A stretch of 64,000 bases of DNA from Cytophagaceae bacterium (lineage in GTDB: Bacteria; Bacteroidota; Bacteroidia; Flavobacteriales; Flavobacteriaceae), in NCBI GenBank assembly GCA_002710685.1, contig PALD01000041.1, positions 1 to 64,000 of the forward strand, read 5' to 3'. This document shows, one piece after another, positions 32,113 to 40,411 of this stretch (positions within the stretch are counted from its first letter, which is position 1; each line of letters opens with the position of its first letter). A program made the translations under genes and the position numbers. Below the pieces are notes generated by a model, which had not been told where the DNA came from, made no database searches, and saw only the letters and a list, made by a program, of their open reading frames with translations.

Positions 32113-33231
32113 ATGAAATTTATCGTATCGAGTTCCTACCTTTTAAAGCAATTACAGGTGCTGGGCGGTGTGATCAACAACAGCAACACCCTTCCCATCC
32201 TTGATAATTTTCTTTTTGAACTGGATGGAAACTCCCTCAAGGTTTCAGCTTCAGACCTAGAAACCACAATGATTGCCCAGCTTGATGTAGAGAGTGAGGA
32301 CAACGGCAGCATTGCCGTACCGGCAAGGCTGTTGCTCGACACCCTCAAGACCTTCCCGGAGCAACCCTTGACGTTTGTAGTAGAAGACAACAGCACTATA
32401 GAAATAAGCAGCAGCCATGGTAAATATGCCCTGGCGTATTCTCCAGGCGAAGAGTTTCCCAATGCCGTGGAACTTGATGACCCCAGCACAGTCACCATAC
32501 CGGCAGAGATTCTTGCCACGGCCATAAGCAATACCATCTTTGCCACCGGTAATGATGATTTAAGGCCCGTAATGAGCGGTGTTTTCTTTCAGTTTGCGTC
32601 AGACGGGCTGACCTTTGTGGCAACAGATGCCCATAAACTTGTCAAGTACAGCCGCAGTGATGTTTCTGCCTCTCAAACGGCTGAGTTTATCATGCCAAAG
32701 AAACCTTTGAATCAATTAAAAGGAATCTTAGCAACAAGCGACAGCGAAATCCAGGTAGAGTATAATGAAAGCAACGCGAAATTTACTTTTGACAACGTAC
32801 AGATGATTTGTCGCTTGATTGATGGGAAATATCCTAACTATGAAGCTGTGATTCCTAAAGAGAACCCTAATAAACTTATCATTGACCGTAACCAATTCTT
32901 GAATTCTGTGCGCCGTGTGTCTATATTCTCGAATAAGACCACGCACCAAATTCGTTTAAAAATCGCTGGCGCAGAATTGAATATTTCTGCAGAGGACATA
33001 GATTACAGCAACAAGGCCGAAGAGCGCCTCACCTGTGATTACCAAGGTGATGATATGCAGATAGGTTTTAACAGCCGTTTTCTTATTGAAATGCTCAACA
33101 ACCTTAACGCTAATGATGTTTCCCTTGAGATGTCATTGCCCAACCGCGCAGGAATTCTAACTCCCGTTGATGGTGTGGATGAAGGTGAAAATGTCACCAT
33201 GCTGGTAATGCCAGTAATGTTGAATAACTAA
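32113..33231 (+). CDS. dnaN: DNA polymerase III sliding clamp, beta subunit
   Basis: A 372-residue protein beginning MKFIVSSSYLLKQLQVLGGVI, the conserved start of DnaN. Three repeated clamp domains follow (roughly 1-120, 128-245 and 248-372), with the C-terminal VTMLVMPVML typical of the family. The frame can be extended to a TTG at 32095, but alignment and the ATG favour 32113. It encircles DNA and tethers the polymerase. dnaA is not adjacent and no cluster of DnaA boxes is evident, so this need not be the origin. A strong terminator follows. Confidence 0.95.
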   Translation: MKFIVSSSYLLKQLQVLGGVINNSNTLPILDNFLFELDGNSLKVSASDLETTMIAQLDVESEDNGSIAVPARLLLDTLKTFPEQPLTFVVEDNSTIEISSSHGKYALAYSPGEEFPNAVELDDPSTVTIPAEILATAISNTIFATGNDDLRPVMSGVFFQFASDGLTFVATDAHKLVKYSRSDVSASQTAEFIMPKKPLNQLKGILATSDSEIQVEYNESNAKFTFDNVQMICRLIDGKYPNYEAVIPKENPNKLIIDRNQFLNSVRRVSIFSNKTTHQIRLKIAGAELNISAEDIDYSNKAEERLTCDYQGDDMQIGFNSRFLIEMLNNLNANDVSLEMSLPNRAGILTPVDGVDEGENVTMLVMPVMLNN

Positions 33232-33261
33232 ATGTTTCCGCAAGCTTATAAATAGTATTAG

Positions 33262-33282
33262 ACCCCGCTATTTGAGCGGGGT
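33262..33282 (+). terminator. Terminator of dnaN
   Basis: Stem ACCCCGCT/AGCGGGGT, 5-nt loop, then TTTTTGTTTT. The stop codon of the convergent gene (33268-33270) lies inside the stem, so that gene's last codons double as the terminator. Confidence 0.9.
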
Positions 33283-33903
33283 TTTTGTTTTCCCTGATTG
33301 CCTTGAAATCAATTTCCCTTCTGCATCATAGGTCTTAATCCGGAATCTTTTTCCCCATTTAATAATATGATATTGATATAATTTACTGTTTATATTATAC
33401 GAATTTATTCTATATGGCATACCAGCACCCTCATGAATAAAATTTTCCTCATATTTAGAGCCATCTTTCCTGAAAGTCATCTCATAAATCAAATACCCGT
33501 TATCATATCTTTTAATCGCCTTAAGGTTTCCATTTTCATAATATTCCACTCGCTTACCCGAAGCTAATTTCTTACAATCAAGATAAACCGAACCTGCATA
33601 CATATCCTCTCCTTTAATTCTAAGAAATGACGGAATATATATGGTATCTCCATGTGTGTATGCAAAAGATATTACTGTTTTGTAACCAGATCTATGTACA
33701 TTGAGTTTTAATGAGAACTTTGGCCCATACTTCCCATCTAATTTAAAATCTCTAGCATAATCTTCTTCATGTTCTTCTATCTCGTAGTCAAAATCTACAA
33801 TCTCATTTAAACATTCATCTATTATAACGGGAGGATTATTTCTTTGGCCGTAGCCCAAAAAACAAAAAAACAATTGTGTAGATATTAAAACCCGCTTAAC
33901 CAT
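33268..33903 (-). CDS. Secreted hypothetical protein with MORN-like repeats
   Basis: A 211-residue exported protein (signal peptide ending LGYGQ). I do not recognise the family as a whole. Residues about 115-150 contain short toothpaste-like repeats of the MORN_2 kind (VEYYENGNLKAIKRYDNG, then FRKDGSKYEEN), and a further YDAEGKLISRQ near the C terminus. The region looks more AT-rich than the neighbouring dnaN and glt genes, which may mean a different history. It converges on dnaN, with its 3' end inside the dnaN terminator. No function is assigned. Confidence 0.75.
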   Translation of the reverse strand: MVKRVLISTQLFFCFLGYGQRNNPPVIIDECLNEIVDFDYEIEEHEEDYARDFKLDGKYGPKFSLKLNVHRSGYKTVISFAYTHGDTIYIPSFLRIKGEDMYAGSVYLDCKKLASGKRVEYYENGNLKAIKRYDNGYLIYEMTFRKDGSKYEENFIHEGAGMPYRINSYNINSKLYQYHIIKWGKRFRIKTYDAEGKLISRQSGKTKTPLK

Positions 33904-33920
33904 AACTCAATATAAAAAAA

Positions 33921-33943
33921 GCCCGCCAGCAATGCCGGCGGGC
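33921..33943 (-). terminator. Terminator of gltBD
   Basis: Stem GCCCGCC/GGCGGGC with a 9-nt loop; the minus strand continues with seven T residues. Lies 23 nt beyond the gltD stop. Confidence 0.88.
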
Positions 33944-33966
33944 CTTACCCCTAATTCAAATTAAAA

Positions 33967-35433
33967 TTACACCCTCGGGAGATCTCCATCTCCTTTAAGT
34001 GGAAGATTACTCTTGCCCATGAGAAATTTATCTACATGGTGAGCTGCCTGACGGCCTTCACTGATGGCCCATACGATAAGGGATTGCCCCCTGCGCTGGT
34101 CTCCCGCGACAAAAACGCCCGGCACGTTGCTCATATAATTTTCATTGGTTGCCTTAAAGTTTGTCCTGGCATCCATCTCTATACCCAGTTGCTCTGCGAT
34201 TGTGGGTTCACTGCCCGTAAAACCAAGGGCGAGTAAAACCAGGTCACATTCCCACTCTTTTTCGGTTCCGGGAACTTCCTTGAGCTGTGGGCGCTCACCG
34301 GGTCTGTGAACCCACTCCACCTCTGCGGTGACGAGACCTTTGAGATTACCGTTTTCATCACCTTTAAATTCCTTTGTGGAAATGGCAAAATGACGCTCAG
34401 CTCCTTCTTTATGTGATGAGCTCGTCCTCAAGCGCATGGGCCAGTACGGCCATGGCTGGTTTTCTGGCCTATCTTCTGTGCCCTTGCCCATGATCTCAAA
34501 GTTCTGCACGCTCACGGCGCCCTGGCGTATGGAGGTCCCTATACAGTCGCTTCCGGTATCCCCACCTCCTATGACGATTACTTTTTTGGCTGTAGCCAAA
34601 ATATCTTCGCCCACATACTCCAGGCCATCCACGCGGCGGTTGTTTTGCGGAAGAAAATCCATTGCTTGGTGCACACCTTTTAAATCTGCTCCCGGGATGG
34701 GCAATGACCTTCTCACGGTAGCCCCGCCACAAAGCACAACAGAATCAAAATCTGCTTTCAATTGATCAGCGGCAATATCCTTGCCTATGGCCGTGTTTGT
34801 GACAAACCTGATACCTTCTTCTTCAAGTACGGCAAGCCTGCGGTCAATCACTGATTTTTCCATCTTAAAGTCTGGAATGCCATAGCGCAATAGTCCACCA
34901 GGTTTTTCATCACGCTCATAAACAGTTACTTCATGGCCCGCACGGTTTAATTGTTGCGCAGCGGCAAGTCCCGCTGGGCCTGAACCCACAACGGCCACTT
35001 TCTTGCCGGTACGCCATGCGGGAGGATTTGCTTTTATCCACCCTTTTTCAAAGGCAACCTCAGCGATGTTTTTTTCAATATTCTCAATGGTCACGGGGGG
35101 TTCATTGATGCCCAAAACACAGGCCTCCTCACAGGGGGCGGGGCACAACCTACCCGTAAACTCAGGGAAGTTGTTAGTACCATGCAGGATGGTTGCGGCC
35201 TTTTCCCATTTGCCACGGTAAACCGCATCGTTAAAATCTGGAATAAGGTTACCCAGCGGGCAACCACTGTGGCAAAAGGGTATACCACAATCCATGCAGC
35301 GTGCTCCCTGGTGCTTTAACTCTTCTTTTTGTAATGGAACCGTGAATTCCCTGTATTCTTTGATACGTTCTTCAACCGGCTTGTAGGGTTCCGTCTTTCT
35401 GTCGTATTCTAAAAATCCTGTAGGTTTTCCCAT
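33967..35433 (-). CDS. gltD: Glutamate synthase small subunit
   Basis: A 488-residue flavoprotein that passes electrons from NADPH to the large subunit. N-terminal cysteines CMDCGIPFCHSGCPLGN (about 41-57) and CPAPCEEACV (about 97-106) bind [4Fe-4S] clusters; FAD and NADPH sites are VAVVGSGPAGLAAAQQL (about 145-161) and VIVIGGGDTGSDCIG (about 286-300). VPGVFVAGDQRRGQSLIVWAISEGR near the C terminus is the second FAD motif. Lies 3 nt after gltB. A TTTTGGCT-GT-AGCCAAAA repeat is embedded at 34584-34601. Confidence 0.95.
   Translation of the reverse strand: MGKPTGFLEYDRKTEPYKPVEERIKEYREFTVPLQKEELKHQGARCMDCGIPFCHSGCPLGNLIPDFNDAVYRGKWEKAATILHGTNNFPEFTGRLCPAPCEEACVLGINEPPVTIENIEKNIAEVAFEKGWIKANPPAWRTGKKVAVVGSGPAGLAAAQQLNRAGHEVTVYERDEKPGGLLRYGIPDFKMEKSVIDRRLAVLEEEGIRFVTNTAIGKDIAADQLKADFDSVVLCGGATVRRSLPIPGADLKGVHQAMDFLPQNNRRVDGLEYVGEDILATAKKVIVIGGGDTGSDCIGTSIRQGAVSVQNFEIMGKGTEDRPENQPWPYWPMRLRTSSSHKEGAERHFAISTKEFKGDENGNLKGLVTAEVEWVHRPGERPQLKEVPGTEKEWECDLVLLALGFTGSEPTIAEQLGIEMDARTNFKATNENYMSNVPGVFVAGDQRRGQSLIVWAISEGRQAAHHVDKFLMGKSNLPLKGDGDLPRV
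34584..34601. repeat. TTTTGGCT-GT-AGCCAAAA inverted repeat in gltD
   Basis: Arms of 8 nt with a 2-nt centre, in frame encoding ILATAKK just before the NADPH-binding motif. Confidence 0.7.
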
Positions 35434-35436
35434 TTC

Positions 35437-38400
35437 TTATTCGGTTAAATCTGTTAATTTTTCTTCTTCCTCTAGTCTTATCAATGCCTTGCGGTATTCT
35501 TCAGGAAGTACTTTTATGAACTTGGGCAACGTGGCATCCCAGTTCTCAAGGATGCGCTGGGCAAGTTCACTTTGTGTATAATTATAATGGTTAGTGATAA
35601 GCTCTTTCAATTGAGCTATATCTTCTTGCTCCGTCACCGGGTCAAGGTTAAGGGCATCATTCTTACAATTTGCCCTGAAGGTGTCTTTCTCGTCAAAAAT
35701 GTATGCGACACCACCACTCATACCAGCTCCAAAGTTTCTACCTGTCTTGCCCAGAATCACGGCAACACCCCCGGTCATGTACTCACATCCATGGTCTCCT
35801 ATCCCTTCTACCACGGCATGCGCACCAGAGTTCCTCACGCAAAAGCGCTCACCGGCAATACCGTTAAAGTATGCTTCTCCACTTGTTGCACCATATAGGG
35901 CAACGTTACCTATGATTATATTTTCATACGATTTTATTGTAGATCCATCGGGGATCTTGACAATGATTCGAGCTCCAGAAAGTCCCTTGCCCACATAATC
36001 ATTTGAGTTACCGTCAATCTTCAACGTTAGTCCTTTTGTGGCAAACGCACCAAAACTTTGCCCGGCCGAGCCTTTAAAGTTCACTTTTAAGGTATTGTCC
36101 GGCAAGCCTTGCTCACCATAGATTTTTGAGATTTCATTGCTTATGATTGCGCCCACGGCCCTATCTGTATTGTGAATCTCCATATCCAGCACGGTTTTCT
36201 CTTTACGGAAAAGCGCCGTGTGGGCCAGTTCCACAATTTCAAAATCTATTGAACTGTGCAAATTGTGGTTTTGCTCCTGTGTATTGTAAACCTCCACTCC
36301 TGGAGGTGTTTCTATCGTATGTAGTATGGGCGTGAGGTCAATACCATGTGATTTGTAATGTTCAATGGCTCTGTTCCTATCTAGTTTGTGTACCTGCCCC
36401 ACCATCTCATCTACAGTGCGGAAACCCAGTTTTGCCATAATTTCTCGCAATTCTTCAGCAACAAAATACATAAAGTTCACCACATGCTCTGGTTGCCCCT
36501 TGAACTTCTTACGTAAATCAGGGTTTTGCGTGGCAATCCCCACTGGGCAGGTGTTGAGGTGGCAAACACGCATCATGATACATCCAGATGCCACTAATGG
36601 CGCTGTCGCAAAACCAAATTCTTCAGCTCCCAGCAGGCATGCTATCGCGACATCACGGCCCGTTTTTAACTGACCGTCACATTCTAGACGGATACGGCTA
36701 CGCAGGTCATTGAGCACCAGTGTTTGCTGTGCTTCGGCAATACCCAGTTCCCAGGGCAATCCCGCGTGGCGCAGCGAGGTCAATGGAGACGCCCCTGTAC
36801 CACCATCGTAACCCGAAACAAGAATCACGTCAGCTTTGGCCTTAGCCACACCGGCAGCCACCGTACCCACGCCTACTTCAGAAACCAATTTTACGTTGAT
36901 CCTGGCATGGCGGTTTGCTGATTTTAAGTCATAGATCAACTGGGCCAGATCCTCAATGGAATAAATATCGTGGTGTGGTGGTGGCGAAATCAGTCCCACA
37001 TAAGGTGTACTCTTACGTGTTTTTGCAATAAACTTATTCACCTTCTCCCCAGGGAGCTGCCCGCCTTCGCCAGGCTTTGCCCCCTGGGCCATTTTTATCT
37101 GTATCTCTGCCGCACTGGTCAAATAGTTGCTGGTCACCCCAAAACGCCCAGAGGCAACTTGCTTTATCGCGCTGTTACGCCAGTCGCCGTTAGGGCTTTT
37201 GTAAAAACGCTCAGCATCTTCTCCTCCTTCTCCACTGTTGCTCTTACCGCCTATACGGTTCATGGCAACGGCCAGGTTTTCATGCGCCTCCTTACTGATG
37301 GAGCCATATGACATTGCCCCGGTCTTGAAACGCTTTACGATTTCCGTCCAGGGTTCAACCTCCTCAATGGGTATGGGGTCATAGTTGCCAAACTCAAACA
37401 TCCCACGGATGGTCATCAACTGCCTGGACTGCTCGTTCACAAGCTTAGCATATTCCTTATAGGTTGCCGGGTTGTTGCGGCGCACGGACTCCTGCAGTTT
37501 TGCGATTGTCAATGGGTTGAACATGTGTTTTTCGCCATTACGCCTCCAGCGGTACTCGCCTCCTATCTCCATATCCAGGTTACCGGATACATCTTGTGCT
37601 TCAAAAGCATTGCTGTGCCGTTTTGCCACTTCGCGCTCTATCTCATACAGGCCTATACCTTCAATCCTACTGGGCGTATTGGGAAAATACCTGTTGATCA
37701 AATCAGAATTGAGCCCCAGTGCTTCAAAAATCTGCGAGCCACGGTACGAGTTCAAGGTGGAGATGCCTATTTTGTTCATCACCTTCACCACGCCCTTCCC
37801 TATGGCCTTGTTATAGTTTTTTACTGCTTCCGCGAAAGCGATATCCCCCAGGTTTCCTTCTTCGACCTGCTCTTGTAGGATCTCATTGACCAGGTAAGGG
37901 TTAATCGCACTTGCACCATATCCAAAAAGTAGGGCAAAATGATGTACCTCTCGAGGTTCAGCAGATTCAATGATAAAGCTCATCTTAGAACGCTTGCCCA
38001 GTGCAAAAAGGCCGCTGTTTAAATAAGCGCAGGCCAGTAATGCCGGGATGGGGGCCATCTCTTGGTTTACCCCGCGGTCAGACAATATCAATATTTTTGT
38101 GCCTTCATCAATGGCCCTTGATGCATCATCAATCATCTTGTCGAGGGCCTGCTCCAGCCCATTTAACCCACGCTTTGCCTCATAAAGTATCGAGATACTC
38201 GTAGACTTGAAATTCTTATCATCAAAGTTCTTGATCTTATCCAGGTCTTCTTTTGAGATAACCGGATTCTGTATCCTTATCTTCCTGGCATAATCTGGTG
38301 TTATCTCCAGCAGGTTTGCATCTTCCCCCAGGGTGAGGCTCAGGTCTGTGATCAATTCTTCACGTATGCCATCAAGGGGTGGGTTAGTTACCTGGGCAAA

Positions 38401-39948
38401 GAGTTGCTTAAAATAGTTATAGAGCAATTGTGGCCTTTCGCTCAGTACGGCCAATGGCGTATCGTTACCCATGGAACCTATGGGTTCCTTGCCCAATCCT
38501 GCCATGGGCAGTATGATGGTATTGATGTCTTCCTGGGTGTACCCAAAGGTGTTCTTGCGCTGTTGCATGGGTGAAGCGTCAAAGCTTACATCAACATTAC
38601 GGTACGGTATGTCCCTTAAATGTACGCGGTTTTCTTCAAGCCACTTGCCATAGGGATTTTTAGAAACGATATGCTCCTTGATTTCCTCATCGTTGACAAT
38701 ACGGCCCTCCTTCATGTTCACCAAGAACATCCTTCCTGGCTCGAGACGGCCGTGAAAGGCAATATTGCTGGGCTCCAGGTCAAGTACCCCTGTTTCAGAA
38801 GACATGATGACAAAACCTGTTTTTGTTACAGAATAGCGAGAAGGCCTCAAGCCGTTTCTATCAAGTACCGCTCCTATATAATCACCATCAGTAAAAGGTA
38901 TGGATGCGGGACCGTCCCAAGGTTCCATGATGCAACTGTTGAATTCATAGAAGGCCTTTTTAGTTTCGCTCATGCTCTCATGCTTTTCCCAAGCTTCAGG
39001 AACAAGCATCATCATGATCTCAGGCAAGGACCTTCCTGACATCAACAAGAGCTCCACGACCATATCCATGGATGCAGAATCTGATTTTCCTTTTAATATA
39101 ATGGGAAAGAGTTCTTTTATTTCGTCACCAAAGAGATCACTTTTCAATAATTCTTCACGGCTGTTCATGCGCGAGATATTTCCCCGCAAGGTGTTGATCT
39201 CCCCGTTATGGCACATGTACCTAAAAGGTTGTGCGAGGTCCCACGTGGGGAAGGTATTTGTAGAAAACCGCTGGTGTACAAGTGCAAGTCGCGTTGTCAA
39301 TTTAGGGTCAAGCAGGTCAGTATAATAAAACTTGATATCTTCAGGCATCAAAAGCCCTTTAAAAATCAAGGTCTTTGTTGAGAGGCTGGGCAGGTAGAAC
39401 CTTGACCTTTCAGAGAGTTTGCTCTCTGATATGATATGCTCCGTGATCTTGCGGGCCGTGTAGAGTTTGATCTGGAAAATCCTGTCTTCCAGCCCTTCTT
39501 CAGGCTTACCTATAAATATCTGTTCAATATGCGGCTCGGTGTCTGCTGCTATCGCACCTAGGTATCCATGATCTACGGGAACTTTTCTCCATCCCAGGAG
39601 CTTTAGTCCTTTTTCTTTTATTTGTTGGGCAAATACACCTTTACAATATTCCCGTTGGTTCTCCTTTTTTGGTAAAAAGACATTGCCCATGGCATACTGT
39701 CTTGCCTCTGGAAGTTCAAAACCACATTTTTCAACAAAGAAATCATGCGGGATATCTATAAGGATACCTGCTCCATCACCTGTTTTTCCATCAGCACTTA
39801 CCGCCCCCCTGTGTTCAAGTTTTTCTAGAATTTCAAGTGCTTTGTGGATGATATCATTTGATTTATTGCCCTCAAGGCTACAAATGAATCCAGCACCACA
39901 ATTTTCATGTTCAAATTCTGGGGAATATAATCCTTGTTTTGCTTTCAT
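35437..39948 (-). CDS. gltB: Glutamate synthase large subunit
   Basis: A 1503-residue enzyme from the chosen start (MKAKQGLYSPEFEHENCGAGF). The frame runs 11 codons further upstream, but family members begin here. Cys17 (NCGAGF) is the expected N-terminal nucleophile of the glutaminase domain after propeptide removal. The central and FMN-binding regions follow (GGKSNSGEGGEDAERF, LISPPPHHDIYSIEDLAQL, VSGYDGGTGASPLTS), with cysteines in CIMMRVCHLNTCPVGIAT for the 3Fe-4S cluster, then the C-terminal beta-helix. It makes glutamate from glutamine and 2-oxoglutarate. It diverges from the porin-glnK-amtB operon across a 463-nt hairpin-rich region. Confidence 0.96.
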   Translation of the reverse strand: MKAKQGLYSPEFEHENCGAGFICSLEGNKSNDIIHKALEILEKLEHRGAVSADGKTGDGAGILIDIPHDFFVEKCGFELPEARQYAMGNVFLPKKENQREYCKGVFAQQIKEKGLKLLGWRKVPVDHGYLGAIAADTEPHIEQIFIGKPEEGLEDRIFQIKLYTARKITEHIISESKLSERSRFYLPSLSTKTLIFKGLLMPEDIKFYYTDLLDPKLTTRLALVHQRFSTNTFPTWDLAQPFRYMCHNGEINTLRGNISRMNSREELLKSDLFGDEIKELFPIILKGKSDSASMDMVVELLLMSGRSLPEIMMMLVPEAWEKHESMSETKKAFYEFNSCIMEPWDGPASIPFTDGDYIGAVLDRNGLRPSRYSVTKTGFVIMSSETGVLDLEPSNIAFHGRLEPGRMFLVNMKEGRIVNDEEIKEHIVSKNPYGKWLEENRVHLRDIPYRNVDVSFDASPMQQRKNTFGYTQEDINTIILPMAGLGKEPIGSMGNDTPLAVLSERPQLLYNYFKQLFAQVTNPPLDGIREELITDLSLTLGEDANLLEITPDYARKIRIQNPVISKEDLDKIKNFDDKNFKSTSISILYEAKRGLNGLEQALDKMIDDASRAIDEGTKILILSDRGVNQEMAPIPALLACAYLNSGLFALGKRSKMSFIIESAEPREVHHFALLFGYGASAINPYLVNEILQEQVEEGNLGDIAFAEAVKNYNKAIGKGVVKVMNKIGISTLNSYRGSQIFEALGLNSDLINRYFPNTPSRIEGIGLYEIEREVAKRHSNAFEAQDVSGNLDMEIGGEYRWRRNGEKHMFNPLTIAKLQESVRRNNPATYKEYAKLVNEQSRQLMTIRGMFEFGNYDPIPIEEVEPWTEIVKRFKTGAMSYGSISKEAHENLAVAMNRIGGKSNSGEGGEDAERFYKSPNGDWRNSAIKQVASGRFGVTSNYLTSAAEIQIKMAQGAKPGEGGQLPGEKVNKFIAKTRKSTPYVGLISPPPHHDIYSIEDLAQLIYDLKSANRHARINVKLVSEVGVGTVAAGVAKAKADVILVSGYDGGTGASPLTSLRHAGLPWELGIAEAQQTLVLNDLRSRIRLECDGQLKTGRDVAIACLLGAEEFGFATAPLVASGCIMMRVCHLNTCPVGIATQNPDLRKKFKGQPEHVVNFMYFVAEELREIMAKLGFRTVDEMVGQVHKLDRNRAIEHYKSHGIDLTPILHTIETPPGVEVYNTQEQNHNLHSSIDFEIVELAHTALFRKEKTVLDMEIHNTDRAVGAIISNEISKIYGEQGLPDNTLKVNFKGSAGQSFGAFATKGLTLKIDGNSNDYVGKGLSGARIIVKIPDGSTIKSYENIIIGNVALYGATSGEAYFNGIAGERFCVRNSGAHAVVEGIGDHGCEYMTGGVAVILGKTGRNFGAGMSGGVAYIFDEKDTFRANCKNDALNLDPVTEQEDIAQLKELITNHYNYTQSELAQRILENWDATLPKFIKVLPEEYRKALIRLEEEEKLTDLTE

Positions 39949-40084
39949 ATTTCTAAGTTTTATACCTAACTGCTCAATCAAAGCTATTCAATATTCCTTG
40001 ACCTATACAAGTTAAAAGTATTAAGGGTTTTATTATTTCGGTATTGTTAAAAATGAACCATATAAATAAGGTATTGCAAAAAAT

Positions 40085-40108
40085 AGCATCTTCTTTTTAT
40101 AAGATGCT
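40085..40108 (-). promoter_or_regulatory. Terminator-like hairpin in gltB leader
   Basis: AGCATCTT/AAGATGCT with an 8-nt loop. On the minus strand it is followed by ATTTTTTG, the form of an intrinsic terminator, 137 nt before the gltB start. It could be an attenuator if transcription of gltB starts further upstream, or the end of a small minus-strand RNA. Confidence 0.5.
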
Positions 40109-40282
40109 AAAATCTGCTTGTAATCAAAAACCTAATATTTTGTTTACTTTTTGTTAACTCAAACTTAAAATCTGCCGTTTTTGAGCAAAATATGTCCTTT
40201 TTTAACATGGATTTTGGCAAAATCCGCCACTTCAAGACAATAAAGTTATCAATTTCTCGCAAGCTACAAGGTTATCAAATAC

Positions 40283-40306
40283 ACACCCCTAAAAAATAGG
40301 GGGTGT
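40283..40306 (+). promoter_or_regulatory. Hairpin upstream of porin-glnK-amtB
   Basis: ACACCCC/GGGGTGT with a 10-nt A-rich loop, about 105 nt before the porin start, in the upstream control region. Confidence 0.4.
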
Positions 40307-40345
40307 TATTTGAATATCTAATAAAAATATTAACATACCCCCAAA

Positions 40346-40363
40346 ATATTGATGGGTCAATAT
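40346..40363. promoter_or_regulatory. Inverted repeat upstream of porin gene
   Basis: ATATTGA-TGGG-TCAATAT, 7-bp arms, ending 12 nt before the putative -7 box; position suits a regulator-binding site. Confidence 0.35.
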
Positions 40364-40374
40364 CAATTAATGGC

Positions 40375-40382
40375 TAGTTTAG
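40375..40382 (+). promoter_or_regulatory. -7-like element of porin-glnK-amtB
   Basis: TAGTTTAG, 30 nt before the porin start; same sequence and similar downstream bases (TAGTTTAGTG) as upstream of susC. Confidence 0.35.
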
Positions 40383-40411
40383 TGGCTCACCAATAACCAA
40401 TTTTTTTTGAT

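Larger units (their letters stand above)
39949..40411. other. Divergent regulatory region between gltB and porin-glnK-amtB
   Basis: A 463-nt gene-free, AT-rich region. It holds three hairpins (40085-40108, 40283-40306, 40346-40363) and a TAGTTTAG -7-like box (40375). Both transcripts serve nitrogen assimilation, so common control from here is plausible. I see no ORF, and no repeat of the main palindrome families apart from a partial TTTTGGCAAAA near 40209. Confidence 0.7.
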
